Position numbers and translations under genes: made by a program. Source: a virus. From it: a DNA stretch of 35,155 nucleotides. The DNA is taken from positions 1 to 35,155 of IMG/VR virus record IMGVR_UViG_3300048813_000122; one strand, written 5' to 3'. Below, in pieces: positions 23,741 through 30,340 of the stretch (position 1 is its first letter; the number at the start of each line of letters is the position of its first letter). The notes under the pieces were generated by a model. That model had not been told where the DNA came from, searched no databases, and was given only the letters and a program-made list of their open reading frames with translations.

Positions 23741-23989
23741 TTACCCTTTCCCACTGACGAGGTTGGCAAATGGAAGGCCCGGGTGGGTGAGCGCGCCGCT
23801 GCCGGGCAGCTCGCGGCCCGGAGGAGCCTCATCGATGCCGATGTCGCCCTTGGCACGCCGCTCGGGGCTGTCGGGCATGGCTGCATCAGGTGCGAAGTCG
23901 CCGGTCATGGCCGCGCGCTCCGAGATGGGAGAACCTGGCCGCCTGTGCGGCTGGTCGACTGGAACGTTGAAGAGAACGCTGCTCGCCAT
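23741..23989 (-). CDS. 82-aa small protein, probably disordered
   Basis: I place the start at ATG 23989 (82 residues); GTG 23995 would add two residues. The chain is rich in Pro, Gly, Asp and Arg, with short parts VLFNVPVDQPHRRPGSP and DIGIDEAPPGRELPGSG. It ends three bases before the next gene. No enzyme or membrane signature. Possibly a packaged internal or linker polypeptide, judged only by its neighbours. Confidence 0.5.
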   Translation of the reverse strand: MASSVLFNVPVDQPHRRPGSPISERAAMTGDFAPDAAMPDSPERRAKGDIGIDEAPPGRELPGSGALTHPGLPFANLVSGKG

Positions 23990-24043
23990 GTCCACACTCT
24001 ACGGGCGGCGCCATGTAAGCGTCAAGGATTGTGCTCGACGGCC

Positions 24044-24394
24044 CTACTTGTGCTCGTAGACCTTCTTGCCGCTCGGGCCGAGGTGGAAGATCCCACCACG
24101 GGTGCCAGTCTGCGTGGTAGCTCCAAACGACTTGCCGGACGTCGACCGCGTGGCGCCTGTTGCGAGGTCTGTCATCTGCGTCGTGTCAGGCCATGGACCA
24201 GGCTTGGTCACAGTCCCACTGTGCCCCGAGGCGTGGCCGCTGATCTTCGTGCAGCCAGGTGTCGAGCAGGCTTTCGGCATGTCGAGCATGGTCTGCATGT
24301 TCACCTGGCCAGCGCGCTCGAACCCTGGCAGGTGTCCGCCAGCCGTCCAGTTGGGTGGCGGTGGCTTGCCCTGGAAACCTCCATTGTGCGCCAT
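24044..24394 (-). CDS. Tag-bearing protein 1 (C-terminal GGxFHL...GKKVY motif), 116 aa
   Basis: ATG 24394 behind GAGGAGG gives 116 residues; a longer reading would lack a ribosome site. The N-terminus is Gly/Pro-rich. The middle has a possible zinc site: C43 and C48 followed by H54 and H58 in KACSTPGCTKISGHASGHSG. The chain ends GTRGGIFHLGPSGKKVYEHK (97-116). The same terminal pattern ends the two genes just upstream (24405 and 24722) and occurs near the N-terminus of the protein at 34348. I read the end as a shared tag for virion packaging or binding. The family is not recognised. Confidence 0.65.
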   Translation of the reverse strand: MAHNGGFQGKPPPPNWTAGGHLPGFERAGQVNMQTMLDMPKACSTPGCTKISGHASGHSGTVTKPGPWPDTTQMTDLATGATRSTSGKSFGATTQTGTRGGIFHLGPSGKKVYEHK

Positions 24395-24404
24395 GACGAC
24401 CTCC

Positions 24405-24719
24405 TCAAACGTTGTGTTTGTAGACCTTCTGGCCTGATGCACTCAGGTGAAACTGCCCACCACGCGGGCCAGATGTGAAGTCAACGCCGTGGTGCTGAGC
24501 ACGAAGTGCTTCAGTTCTAGCGCACAGCCCTTTCGTGGAAAGTCCCGCCATCGAAATAGCCTGCTGCATGTTGAGCGCTCGGTGATGGAGCACTGGATCG
24601 TTCTTGAGCGCGCCACCAATCATCGCGAGCATTGCTGGGGAGACTGGACTGACGTCGTTGGTCGGCCAGGTCTCTGGCGGGTCGACCAAGTCATAAAAAT
24701 CCTCGTCGTACAGGGCCAC
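24405..24719 (-). CDS. Tag-bearing protein 2, 104 aa
   Basis: GTG 24719 has GGAGG upstream. The first 66 residues are mostly helical with an acidic N-terminus (YDEDFYDLVDPPETWPTND), then a helix-rich part with PAMLAMIGGALKNDPVLHHR. Residues 67-101 are almost identical to residues 163-197 of the next gene upstream: 34 of 35 match, including GPRGGQFHLSASGQKVYK. The DNA behind these 35 residues differs at many positions, nearly all silent, so selection keeps the peptide. Function unknown; the tag suggests a common partner or location. Confidence 0.65.
   Translation of the reverse strand: MALYDEDFYDLVDPPETWPTNDVSPVSPAMLAMIGGALKNDPVLHHRALNMQQAISMAGLSTKGLCARTEALRAQHHGVDFTSGPRGGQFHLSASGQKVYKHNV
24417..24521 (-). 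repeat. Duplicated 35-residue C-terminal tag, copy 1
   Basis: Codes for residues 67-101 of the protein at 24405-24719. It matches copy 2 (24731-24835) at 34 of 35 residues, while the bases differ at many synonymous positions, including serine codons switched between TCN and AGC. Confidence 0.8.
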
Positions 24720-24721
24720 AG

Positions 24722-25321
24722 CTACCTCCGCTTGTAGACCTTCTGACCGCTCGCGCTCAGATGGAACTGGCCGCCGCGCGGCCCGCTCGTGAAGTCTACA
24801 CCGTGATGCTCGGCTCGGAGGGCTTCGGTGCGGGCGTTGCCTGATGTCATCGAGTCAGCAGGAATACCGCGTGCGGCCCCGTAACCGAGTGCTCGGCCGA
24901 CTTCGGTAAGCCTCTGCGCCTTCAACTCCGCAACCACCCGGTCACTCGGGTTCTTAGCCCGTTGCGCCATTTCGTGCTCGTGGTTGTCAGCCATGTGCGC
25001 GCCCAAGTTCATCGTGGGCTCATTGCACAGTGGGCACGATTTACCGAGCCCCAACGGGGTCATCCCAGAGAGAGCTGGAACTTGTGGGGTGCGGGCGAAC
25101 TTCTGCTCTCCGAGCTTCTTGTACAGGTCAGCATGCATCCCCATGCCCATCTTGCGGTACTCGGCGGCTTTCTGCTCGTAGCCCGCCTTCGTCGAGAACT
25201 GCTTCTCGCTGGCCATGCGCTCGTGCTGCTCAGCTTCTGCGTGGTGGCCCTGGCCGAGCTGATACTTGGCCTCGTCCTCGTGGTCCTGCGGGCTCCACTT
25301 TGTGTAGGGATCCTTGGCCAT
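24722..25321 (-). CDS. Tag-bearing protein 3 with C2H2-type zinc-finger-like site, 199 aa
   Basis: ATG 25321 starts a 199-residue protein. Residues 10-70 are helical and charged, with GHHAEAEQHERMASEKQFST. Residues 96-116 hold C96-P-L-C99, H109 and H114 (C-x2-C-x9-H-x4-H), a spacing near classical C2H2 zinc fingers, in CPLCNEPTMNLGAHMADNH. A basic linker follows, then the tag at 163-197 ending GPRGGQFHLSASGQKVYKRR. C2H2-like fingers are uncommon in phage proteins. The protein could bind DNA, RNA or a protein. It overlaps nothing; its stop is two bases before the next start. Function inferred only from motifs. Confidence 0.65.
   Translation of the reverse strand: MAKDPYTKWSPQDHEDEAKYQLGQGHHAEAEQHERMASEKQFSTKAGYEQKAAEYRKMGMGMHADLYKKLGEQKFARTPQVPALSGMTPLGLGKSCPLCNEPTMNLGAHMADNHEHEMAQRAKNPSDRVVAELKAQRLTEVGRALGYGAARGIPADSMTSGNARTEALRAEHHGVDFTSGPRGGQFHLSASGQKVYKRR
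24731..24835 (-). repeat. Duplicated 35-residue C-terminal tag, copy 2
   Basis: Codes for residues 163-197 of the protein at 24722-25321; see copy 1 at 24417-24521. Confidence 0.8.
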
Positions 25322-25324
25322 GGC

Positions 25325-25588
25325 TTACTTGCTCGGCCCGCCGAAGGGGTTGGACTTACCGTCGCCCGGCGTTGCGCCGTCCCCAGGCTTGCCCTTCTTC
25401 CGCTTCGCGAAAATGCCGTGCTTAGTGGGTGCGGCCTCGTGCAGGCCCGCGGCGATCGCCTTCTTGTGGTCGCCGTCGCCACCGTCAGCGTTGGCGGCGT
25501 CGAGGGCGGCGGAGATGTGGCCAACGGCGGCGTTTTTCTCAACCTTCGAGAAGGTCGGAAAGCCGGGAGACTTTTTCTTCTGGCTCAT
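25325..25588 (-). CDS. Small basic protein, 87 aa
   Basis: ATG 25588 overlaps the TGA of the acidic gene (ATGA). The 87 residues are Lys-rich at both ends (MSQKKKSPGFPTFSKVEKNA; GIFAKRKKGKPGDG), with a small Ala/Asp/Gly-rich helix in the middle (GHISAALDAANADGGDGDHK). Positive charge beside a hyperacidic partner made from the same message suggests an interaction between the two, which is inference. No known family recognised. Confidence 0.6.
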   Translation of the reverse strand: MSQKKKSPGFPTFSKVEKNAAVGHISAALDAANADGGDGDHKKAIAAGLHEAAPTKHGIFAKRKKGKPGDGATPGDGKSNPFGGPSK

Positions 25589-26199
25589 TCGTCGTCGTCC
25601 TTGTCGTCCTCGTCGTCATCCGAATCCTTGTCGTCTTCGTCATCTTCCTCGTCGTCGGAGTCCTTGTCTTCGTCCTCGTCGTCCCCCGTGTACCCCTCGT
25701 CATCATCCTCGTCGTCGTCATCCTTCTCGTCGTCGTCATCCTTCTCGTCGTCGGCGTCGAGTTCTGCGTCATCGTCGTCAGCGTCGTCAGCATCATCGTC
25801 GCTGCCGCCGTCCATGCCCTCGACGTCGGAAGCATCGAGGTCAGCCTTGATGCCGTGACCAGAAAGCGCGTCGGTCAGGTGCTCGACGGCCTCGACAAGC
25901 GCCTCGTGGTCCTTGGACTTGTGGGCGTCGGCGATGGCGTTGACGGCCTCCCCGACGTCGGGCCACTCCTGGCCCATCGCATCGAGGTCGAGCGGCTCGC
26001 CATCCGAGCCCTCGGCGGCGTCCATGATGTCGTCCATCCCGTTGGCGAGATCGTCGTCATCGTCACCCGCGTGGTCGGGGGGCGGCTTGTTGGCCTCCTC
26101 CATGGGGCGCAGCCTGGGAACACCGGACTTGCCTCCGCCACCGGCTGGGGTTGTCTTCCCGTTGCCAAAGGCGTTGCGTAGCAGGTTCTGGTCAGCCAT
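25585..26199 (-). CDS. Hyperacidic protein with long Asp/Glu C-terminus, 204 aa
   Basis: I start at ATG 26199; a TTG three codons earlier is weaker. Residues 1-35 are Gly/Pro/Lys-rich. A compact helical middle (about 60-125) contains ALVEAVEHLTDALSGHGIKA. From about residue 125 to the end almost every residue is Asp or Glu with a few Lys and Ser, ending in DDDEDDKDDDE. The codons are mostly GAC/GAT/GAG, a microsatellite-like tract liable to slippage. Poly-acid tails occur in DNA-mimic, histone-binding and phage internal proteins. It lies between coiled-coil genes and a basic protein. The serine-rich reading on the opposite strand is a shadow. Confidence 0.75.
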   Translation of the reverse strand: MADQNLLRNAFGNGKTTPAGGGGKSGVPRLRPMEEANKPPPDHAGDDDDDLANGMDDIMDAAEGSDGEPLDLDAMGQEWPDVGEAVNAIADAHKSKDHEALVEAVEHLTDALSGHGIKADLDASDVEGMDGGSDDDADDADDDDAELDADDEKDDDDEKDDDDEDDDEGYTGDDEDEDKDSDDEEDDEDDKDSDDDEDDKDDDE

Positions 26200-26244
26200 G
26201 TGCCCCAAAGTACGCTCGGGGCGGCTGGGTGTCCAGAGTTGCGC

Positions 26245-26685
26245 TTACTCGCCGCCCTTTCGCTTCTCCAGTTCTTTGAGAGCCCGCTGCCGCTCGGCCT
26301 CGCGCTGAATCCAGCGATCCTGCGCGCGTTCGAGCAAGCCCGATTCCTCCATGCCTTTGAGCTGCGCCAGCTCGTGCTGGTACTTGAGCCGCGCCTCGTT
26401 GACGGCGTTCTCGTAGCGCCAGAAGGCGTTCTGCTCCAACGCGCTGAACTTGCGACGGCCGACTTCAAGGTCAGCCGCGGACTTGGCTGCCGCTTCTTCA
26501 GCAGCCACTCGGGCAGCGTTGGCCTCGGTCAGCAGCTTCTGCAGCTCTCCCTGCCCGTCGAGCGCTGCCTTGAGCCGCTCCAACGCACTATCGCGTGCGC
26601 CCCGAAGCTGGAAGAGGCGCACCACCGCATAGGCCAGTGCGACCCCCGTGATGATGAGCTGGATGACGAGAAACTGTGGGTTCAC
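26245..26685 (-). CDS. Membrane-anchored coiled-coil protein, 146 aa (i-spanin-like architecture)
   Basis: GTG 26685 overlaps the upstream TGA (GTGA), giving 146 residues; an earlier start would add Arg-rich shadow sequence. Residues 5-24 form one transmembrane helix (FLVIQLIITGVALAYAVV), followed by Arg and then a continuous charged coiled coil to the end, with long Ala/Glu/Lys/Arg heptads. One N-terminal membrane helix plus a coiled coil of about 120 residues is the architecture of Rz-type inner-membrane spanins. No outer-membrane lipoprotein partner or endolysin is visible nearby, so a spanin role is only a possibility. Confidence 0.65.
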   Translation of the reverse strand: MNPQFLVIQLIITGVALAYAVVRLFQLRGARDSALERLKAALDGQGELQKLLTEANAARVAAEEAAAKSAADLEVGRRKFSALEQNAFWRYENAVNEARLKYQHELAQLKGMEESGLLERAQDRWIQREAERQRALKELEKRKGGE

Positions 26686-26930
26686 TCGTCTTGCGCGTTC
26701 AGCGCCTCTTGCGTGTCGTGCAGGTTTCGCAACGTCTGCGCGTACCTGTACTCCCAAAAACTGCGCACGTGGTTGGCCTGCCCCGTGGCCTCTTCCAAAC
26801 GGAGCGCGCCAACCTCAATCTCGTGGCGCTTGCGTTTATTGTCGGCCTCAAGCTGGTCGTTGCGCCGCTTGAGTGCGATAACCTCACTGTGCAAGCGCGC
26901 CAGTTCTCTGCGAGCATCTGTCAGCGTCAT
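26682..26930 (-). CDS. Small coiled-coil protein, 82 aa
   Basis: ATG 26930 is preceded by AAGGAG and, farther upstream, by the palindrome at 26949-26961. The 82 residues are one charged helix: LTDARRELARLHSEVIALKR, then NDQLEADNKRKRHEIEVGAL, then aromatic-rich VRSFWEYRYAQTLRNLHDTQ. It has no membrane segment. It is coupled by GTGA to the membrane coiled-coil gene, so the two may form one complex. Family not recognised. Confidence 0.6.
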   Translation of the reverse strand: MTLTDARRELARLHSEVIALKRRNDQLEADNKRKRHEIEVGALRLEEATGQANHVRSFWEYRYAQTLRNLHDTQEALNAQDE

Positions 26931-26948
26931 AGTTCAATTTCTCCTTGC

Positions 26949-26961
26949 CCCTAGACTAGGG
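26949..26961. promoter_or_regulatory. CCCTAG-A-CTAGGG palindrome, copy 1
   Basis: A perfect inverted repeat with six-base arms and one central base. It lies 14 bases after the stop codon of the upstream gene (TAA, 26978-26976) and about 18 bases before the ATG at 26930, touching the Shine-Dalgarno. The same element stands at 34321-34333 with the same distances. Confidence 0.7.
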
Positions 26962-26975
26962 CAGCGTCGGTCGCT

Positions 26976-27932
26976 TTAGCCCTCGAACGGCACGCGATCG
27001 CCGTCGCGGAAAACCCACCCCGGGATTCCCCAGTCGGGACGCCAACTCACCAGACATTCGCGCCCGTTCGGACGACAGGGAGTTTCTGTCCACGACAGGC
27101 CAGCCAGCGAAGGGGGCACGTCAAAGCGGCCCTTGGCGTCGGGGAAGGGTGCCGTGTCGGGCATGGTGAAGGGCTCACCTGGAGCTGCCACCTGCCCGTG
27201 CATGGCGATGCTGTCTACTGCCACGCGGTCGTCCAGCGGGGTTCCATCTGGCCCACACAGCTCCTGCCACATAAGCATGAGGTCTGGGATCTCTTCGCGC
27301 GCTTCAAGTGCGCTATCCACGGTCGAGGCACTCGCAGCGTATGACAACTCGGTGCGCGCGATGCGCTCAGCCTGCCACCACTCGTTGTCAGCGACGTCCT
27401 GGATTCTGTCGATTGCCTGGTGCGGCGTCTCGTCGGAGATCAGCGACACCGCCAGCTCGTCTTCCATCTTCGTGGCCAACGTGTCGCCGTACCTGTGGAG
27501 ACTGCTCTGGTGCATCCGAATCAGGCTGGTCTCCCGTTTGCCAACTACGCCCGCGAAGATGGCGGCCTCTTCGGTGGGCAACGAGATCTCCGCGCCCGTA
27601 AAGTGCTTCTCCAGTCGGGTGACATCACGAGAGAACCCGCGCACAGCCTCGACACGGGTGCCCACCGACGCCTGAGTGAGCCCTTGCCCGAGCTTGGCGG
27701 CGATGATCTTCTGCCCGTCCCTCACCTGCGCGAGCACGATGCGGTGATGGTGAGCGGTGAAAGTGTCACCCTTCCCCGAGCGCACCGAGCTTCGCAGCTT
27801 GCGGGCCAGCTCGTCTTGCGCCTGGTCGTAGACCCGCTTGAGCCGCCCCACCCCGCCCTGCTCGACGACCCGCAGCAAGCGAGCGCGGTGCTCGTTCACC
27901 GCCTCCACGAACGGGTCAATCGACTTGGCCAT
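26976..27932 (-). CDS. Minor head protein (Mu gpF / SPP1 gp7-like)
   Basis: ATG 27932 overlaps the methyltransferase TGA by one base (TGATG), giving 318 residues. The N-terminal two thirds are helical. The conserved C-terminal region shows IARTELSYAASASTVDSALE (191-210), MWQELCGPDG (221-230), then D-R-x-x-x-D-S-I-A-M-H-G at 235-246 and GEPFTMP. The A-R-T-E...R...H...G...P-G-E-P-F pattern marks the phage head morphogenesis family (Mu gpF, SPP1 gp7). These proteins enter the head near the portal and help assembly or DNA delivery. A portal gene would be expected upstream but is not in the window. Confidence 0.8.
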   Translation of the reverse strand: MAKSIDPFVEAVNEHRARLLRVVEQGGVGRLKRVYDQAQDELARKLRSSVRSGKGDTFTAHHHRIVLAQVRDGQKIIAAKLGQGLTQASVGTRVEAVRGFSRDVTRLEKHFTGAEISLPTEEAAIFAGVVGKRETSLIRMHQSSLHRYGDTLATKMEDELAVSLISDETPHQAIDRIQDVADNEWWQAERIARTELSYAASASTVDSALEAREEIPDLMLMWQELCGPDGTPLDDRVAVDSIAMHGQVAAPGEPFTMPDTAPFPDAKGRFDVPPSLAGLSWTETPCRPNGRECLVSWRPDWGIPGWVFRDGDRVPFEG

Positions 27933-29476
27933 CAGTGATGGTGTGACTGCAGGATGGGGGCCACCCCACCGTCGTCGAGGTGCATCGCCCTGACCTGGGA
28001 CTCGATGTACCCCTGCTCTTCCCGCGTGATGCCATACTTCGCGTATAGATCCTCGTCGGTCCAGGTACGGTTCCAGGTCTGCATCGGCACCCAGGCGTAG
28101 GTGGAGTGCGTCGCGTGTTGAGTGATCTTTCGCAGAGAGACGAGGAAGCGAAAGAACCGCGTCGCGTAGTAGGACTGAAGACTCTTGGCAGCGGCGCGCG
28201 AGCCTACGTAAAAGAAGAGGAACGACTGGGTGCAGACTGACGGCGCCGGAGCGATTAGCGGCTTCCCCACTATTTGATGTGGCAGTGAGTCCCCGCCATT
28301 GAACGCCTCCGGGACAAGGAGCTTCCAAGTATCTATCAGGTGATCGCTCTTGGTCACCGCTTTGCGGGCGATGTGGCCAACCCCACGCTTCATCTTCCGG
28401 ATGTAATAGAGCGGCAAGTCCCCAGGACGCTCTTGTTCGTGGAAGCCATCGAAGTTCGAGGTCCAACCGAATTCCTTGTCCCGCGCCAGGATCGTGTTGA
28501 TGGGCGACTCGCCTCGTCCCAGGACTTTGTGCAAGATCAACACCGCGCGCGCATCCCGGACAAAAACGTCGTATTCACCCAGCTGCCGCGGAATCGGCCC
28601 AATGACCTCCCCTCCACGGAAGGTCGTCACCTTGCAATCGCCTTCGTAGGCCGCGTCCCAGAGGAAGTAACACACCCCTGCTTTGACTTCGACACCTGGA
28701 AACACGTCGTCTGCTGCCGGGTAGTCGACAAGCTCTCGAATGCGGCGATCTCCAAGCATTGTTTGTCGGAACTCGCTGAGGCCGAGGCCCGACGCCATCC
28801 ACCGTGACGGAATAACCATTACGAGATATCGCGGTTGGATCATCTTCGCCTGCTCGATGAAGTGCTGATAGATCGGCACGTCACGGGTTCCTCCGTCGGA
28901 GCCGAGTTGATACGGAGGATTTCCAATTATGACGTCGAACTGCATATCGCTCCCGACCGCTGATTGGGTGAGGATGTCGAAGCGGAAGTCGCGCCGCTGG
29001 AACCTGCCCTTGCCCACGTAGCCCCACTCGGCAAATGTGATTGGCTGGCCCTCGCGGGTGCGCATCGTCAGCGTGTCGCCGTGAACGAGGTTCTGTGACA
29101 GCACGTAGGACGCGGCGCGGTGGAGGTCGTCCGACAGGTCCAGGTTCAAATATTCGGCCAGGATCTCCAGCACGCTCGCGCGGCACTCGGCGATGTTGTC
29201 CGCGAGCAGCTCGATGCCATAGATGCACATCAGCGCAAGCAGCGCATAATGCCGCCGCTCGAAGTCGGACTTGCCGTACTTGAGTTCCACAGCGCCGAGT
29301 TTCCGCCGCAGGATTTGGACGAGGAAGTTGCCGCTTCCGCAAGCGGGCTCCAGGAAACGCGAGTCGATGCGCTCCGTCTCGTCCTTCACCAGATTGAGCA
29401 TGGCCTCGACGATCCAGGCTGGAGTGAATACCTCCCCGTGGTCGGCGACGCGTTGTTTGGACCTGATGGCGTTCAC
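27932..29476 (-). CDS. N6-adenine DNA methyltransferase (Eco57I-like)
   Basis: I start at GTG 29476, which overlaps the TGA of the upstream 47-residue gene (GTGA); a TTG nine codons earlier would overlap that gene more deeply. The 514-residue protein has D-H-G-E-V-F-T-P near the N-terminus, motif I FLEPACGSGNF (41-51) for S-adenosylmethionine, and motif IV NPPY (186-189) for adenine flipping and catalysis. A C-terminal half typical of target-recognition domains follows (for example LIDTWKLLVPEAFNGGDSLP). It would methylate adenine in a specific sequence, most likely protecting phage DNA from host restriction. No nuclease domain is fused. Its place inside a head operon is unusual. Confidence 0.9.
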   Translation of the reverse strand: MNAIRSKQRVADHGEVFTPAWIVEAMLNLVKDETERIDSRFLEPACGSGNFLVQILRRKLGAVELKYGKSDFERRHYALLALMCIYGIELLADNIAECRASVLEILAEYLNLDLSDDLHRAASYVLSQNLVHGDTLTMRTREGQPITFAEWGYVGKGRFQRRDFRFDILTQSAVGSDMQFDVIIGNPPYQLGSDGGTRDVPIYQHFIEQAKMIQPRYLVMVIPSRWMASGLGLSEFRQTMLGDRRIRELVDYPAADDVFPGVEVKAGVCYFLWDAAYEGDCKVTTFRGGEVIGPIPRQLGEYDVFVRDARAVLILHKVLGRGESPINTILARDKEFGWTSNFDGFHEQERPGDLPLYYIRKMKRGVGHIARKAVTKSDHLIDTWKLLVPEAFNGGDSLPHQIVGKPLIAPAPSVCTQSFLFFYVGSRAAAKSLQSYYATRFFRFLVSLRKITQHATHSTYAWVPMQTWNRTWTDEDLYAKYGITREEQGYIESQVRAMHLDDGGVAPILQSHHH

Positions 29477-29616
29477 CGGCCAGCGCCTGCACAGGTCTTG
29501 CAAACGTTGTACGTCTCGCCATCACGCCGCACCCCAGTGCCGTCGCACTTCTGGCAGTTCGGCAGCGCGCGGGGGCGGAAGACCTTGTTGCACTTCGGCG
29601 AAATCGCAGCGTACAT
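29473..29616 (-). CDS. 47-aa DnaJ-type zinc-ribbon protein
   Basis: A short gene from ATG 29616 to TGA 29473. The 47 residues end NCQKCDGTGVRRDGETYNVC and then KTCAGAGR. The two C-x2-C-x-G-x-G knuckles are the zinc module found in DnaJ. It starts two bases after the stop of the upstream gene and overlaps the methyltransferase start by GTGA. This tight coupling supports a real gene and suggests co-expression with the methyltransferase. A similar C-x2-C-K-G-T-G knuckle occurs in the protein at 34887-35135. Confidence 0.7.
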   Translation of the reverse strand: MYAAISPKCNKVFRPRALPNCQKCDGTGVRRDGETYNVCKTCAGAGR

Positions 29617-29619
29617 GGG

Positions 29620-29838
29620 TTACCCGTTCTTGCTGATGATCTGGACGTGGTCCTGGTGGAGCGAGAGCACCTGGCTCGCAGCGCGCGTCAGGTCGGCAGT
29701 CCAGCCCTTGCTGTCGATGGCCTCGATGAGCGACTCGACGCGGTGCATGCGAACTGCATCCTGGTCAATCATCGCTTGGCGATAGGACTGCTGGAGACGC
29801 TCGTACATCGGGGACTGATCTGGTCGGCCTACGGGCAT
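29620..29838 (-). CDS. Small helical protein, 72 aa
   Basis: ATG 29838 with AAAGGAG upstream gives 72 residues; a longer frame lacks a ribosome site. The sequence is helical and charged: MYERLQQSYRQAMIDQDAVR, then VESLIEAIDSKGWTADLTRA, ending HVQIISKNG. No motif or membrane helix. It stands between the 102-residue Cys-rich protein and the zinc-ribbon gene. Function unknown. Confidence 0.6.
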   Translation of the reverse strand: MPVGRPDQSPMYERLQQSYRQAMIDQDAVRMHRVESLIEAIDSKGWTADLTRAASQVLSLHQDHVQIISKNG

Positions 29839-29884
29839 GCGAAACTCCTTTGAGCGAGGTGGCTCGGTTTTACACCTGGTGCTG

Positions 29885-30193
29885 CTAGTTCTCCAAGCCC
29901 CAATCCCGGTCGGCCGTCTCACCAGGACCACCGTGGTCGGCGCAGCAGGCGTACTCGCGCTGCCACTTCCAGCGGAGCTTGTCGGACATGTCCCACATCG
30001 AGAGACCGTCAGGCAGCACGAAGGCTGTCGGGGACTCGAATCCGCTGAACTCTACCCAGCAGCCGCACGCGAACACCCAGCGATGGCGAGACTCGCGGCG
30101 CCCGAGCGCCTTGACACGTTGGTATCGCGGCTGCCCTGGTTCCTTTTTCGGGAGAGGGTCGCGCACGACTGGTCTGAAATGCGTGGCGATCAC
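29885..30193 (-). CDS. Cys-containing unknown protein, 102 aa
   Basis: GTG 30193 overlaps the upstream TGA (GTGA). The 102 residues have a basic first third, then HRWVFACGCWVEFSGFESPT with two cysteines, and EYACCADHGG near the end. C-x-C...C-C-x-x-H could bind zinc. Trp is frequent. No known family recognised; the coupling and codon use support a gene. Confidence 0.6.
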   Translation of the reverse strand: MIATHFRPVVRDPLPKKEPGQPRYQRVKALGRRESRHRWVFACGCWVEFSGFESPTAFVLPDGLSMWDMSDKLRWKWQREYACCADHGGPGETADRDWGLEN

Positions 30194-30330
30194 TGACCGC
30201 GAGCGTGTTTCGCGATTTGAATCGCGGCTTCCTGCTTGCGGACCTCGGTGAATGACTTCGCTTTCTTGCTCAGCGGCTTGCCGGTTTTCTTCGAGTAGAG
30301 CTTGAAGCCGCCGCCTACTTTCTTGACCAT
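30190..30330 (-). CDS. 46-aa basic protein of the GGFKLYSKKTGK type
   Basis: ATG 30330 behind GGAGGG gives 46 residues: MVKKVGGGFKLYSKKTGKPL, then KAKSFTEVRKQEAAIQIAKH and a short end. Very small phage proteins of this shape (K-x-V-x-G-G-[YF]-K-[VL]-x-S-K-x-T-G-K...A-x-x-Q) are common as free-standing genes of unknown role. Its G-G-x-F-x-L-x-x-x-x-G-K core resembles the tag motif seen at 24044-25321 but lacks the K-V-Y end. Confidence 0.65.
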   Translation of the reverse strand: MVKKVGGGFKLYSKKTGKPLSKKAKSFTEVRKQEAAIQIAKHARGQ

Positions 30331-30340
30331 TGTGGCCCTC

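Noticed and set aside
24962-25858. Plus-strand frame with a long poly-Ser segment
   Set aside because: The Ser run is the antisense reading of the Asp/Glu codon tract of the acidic gene.
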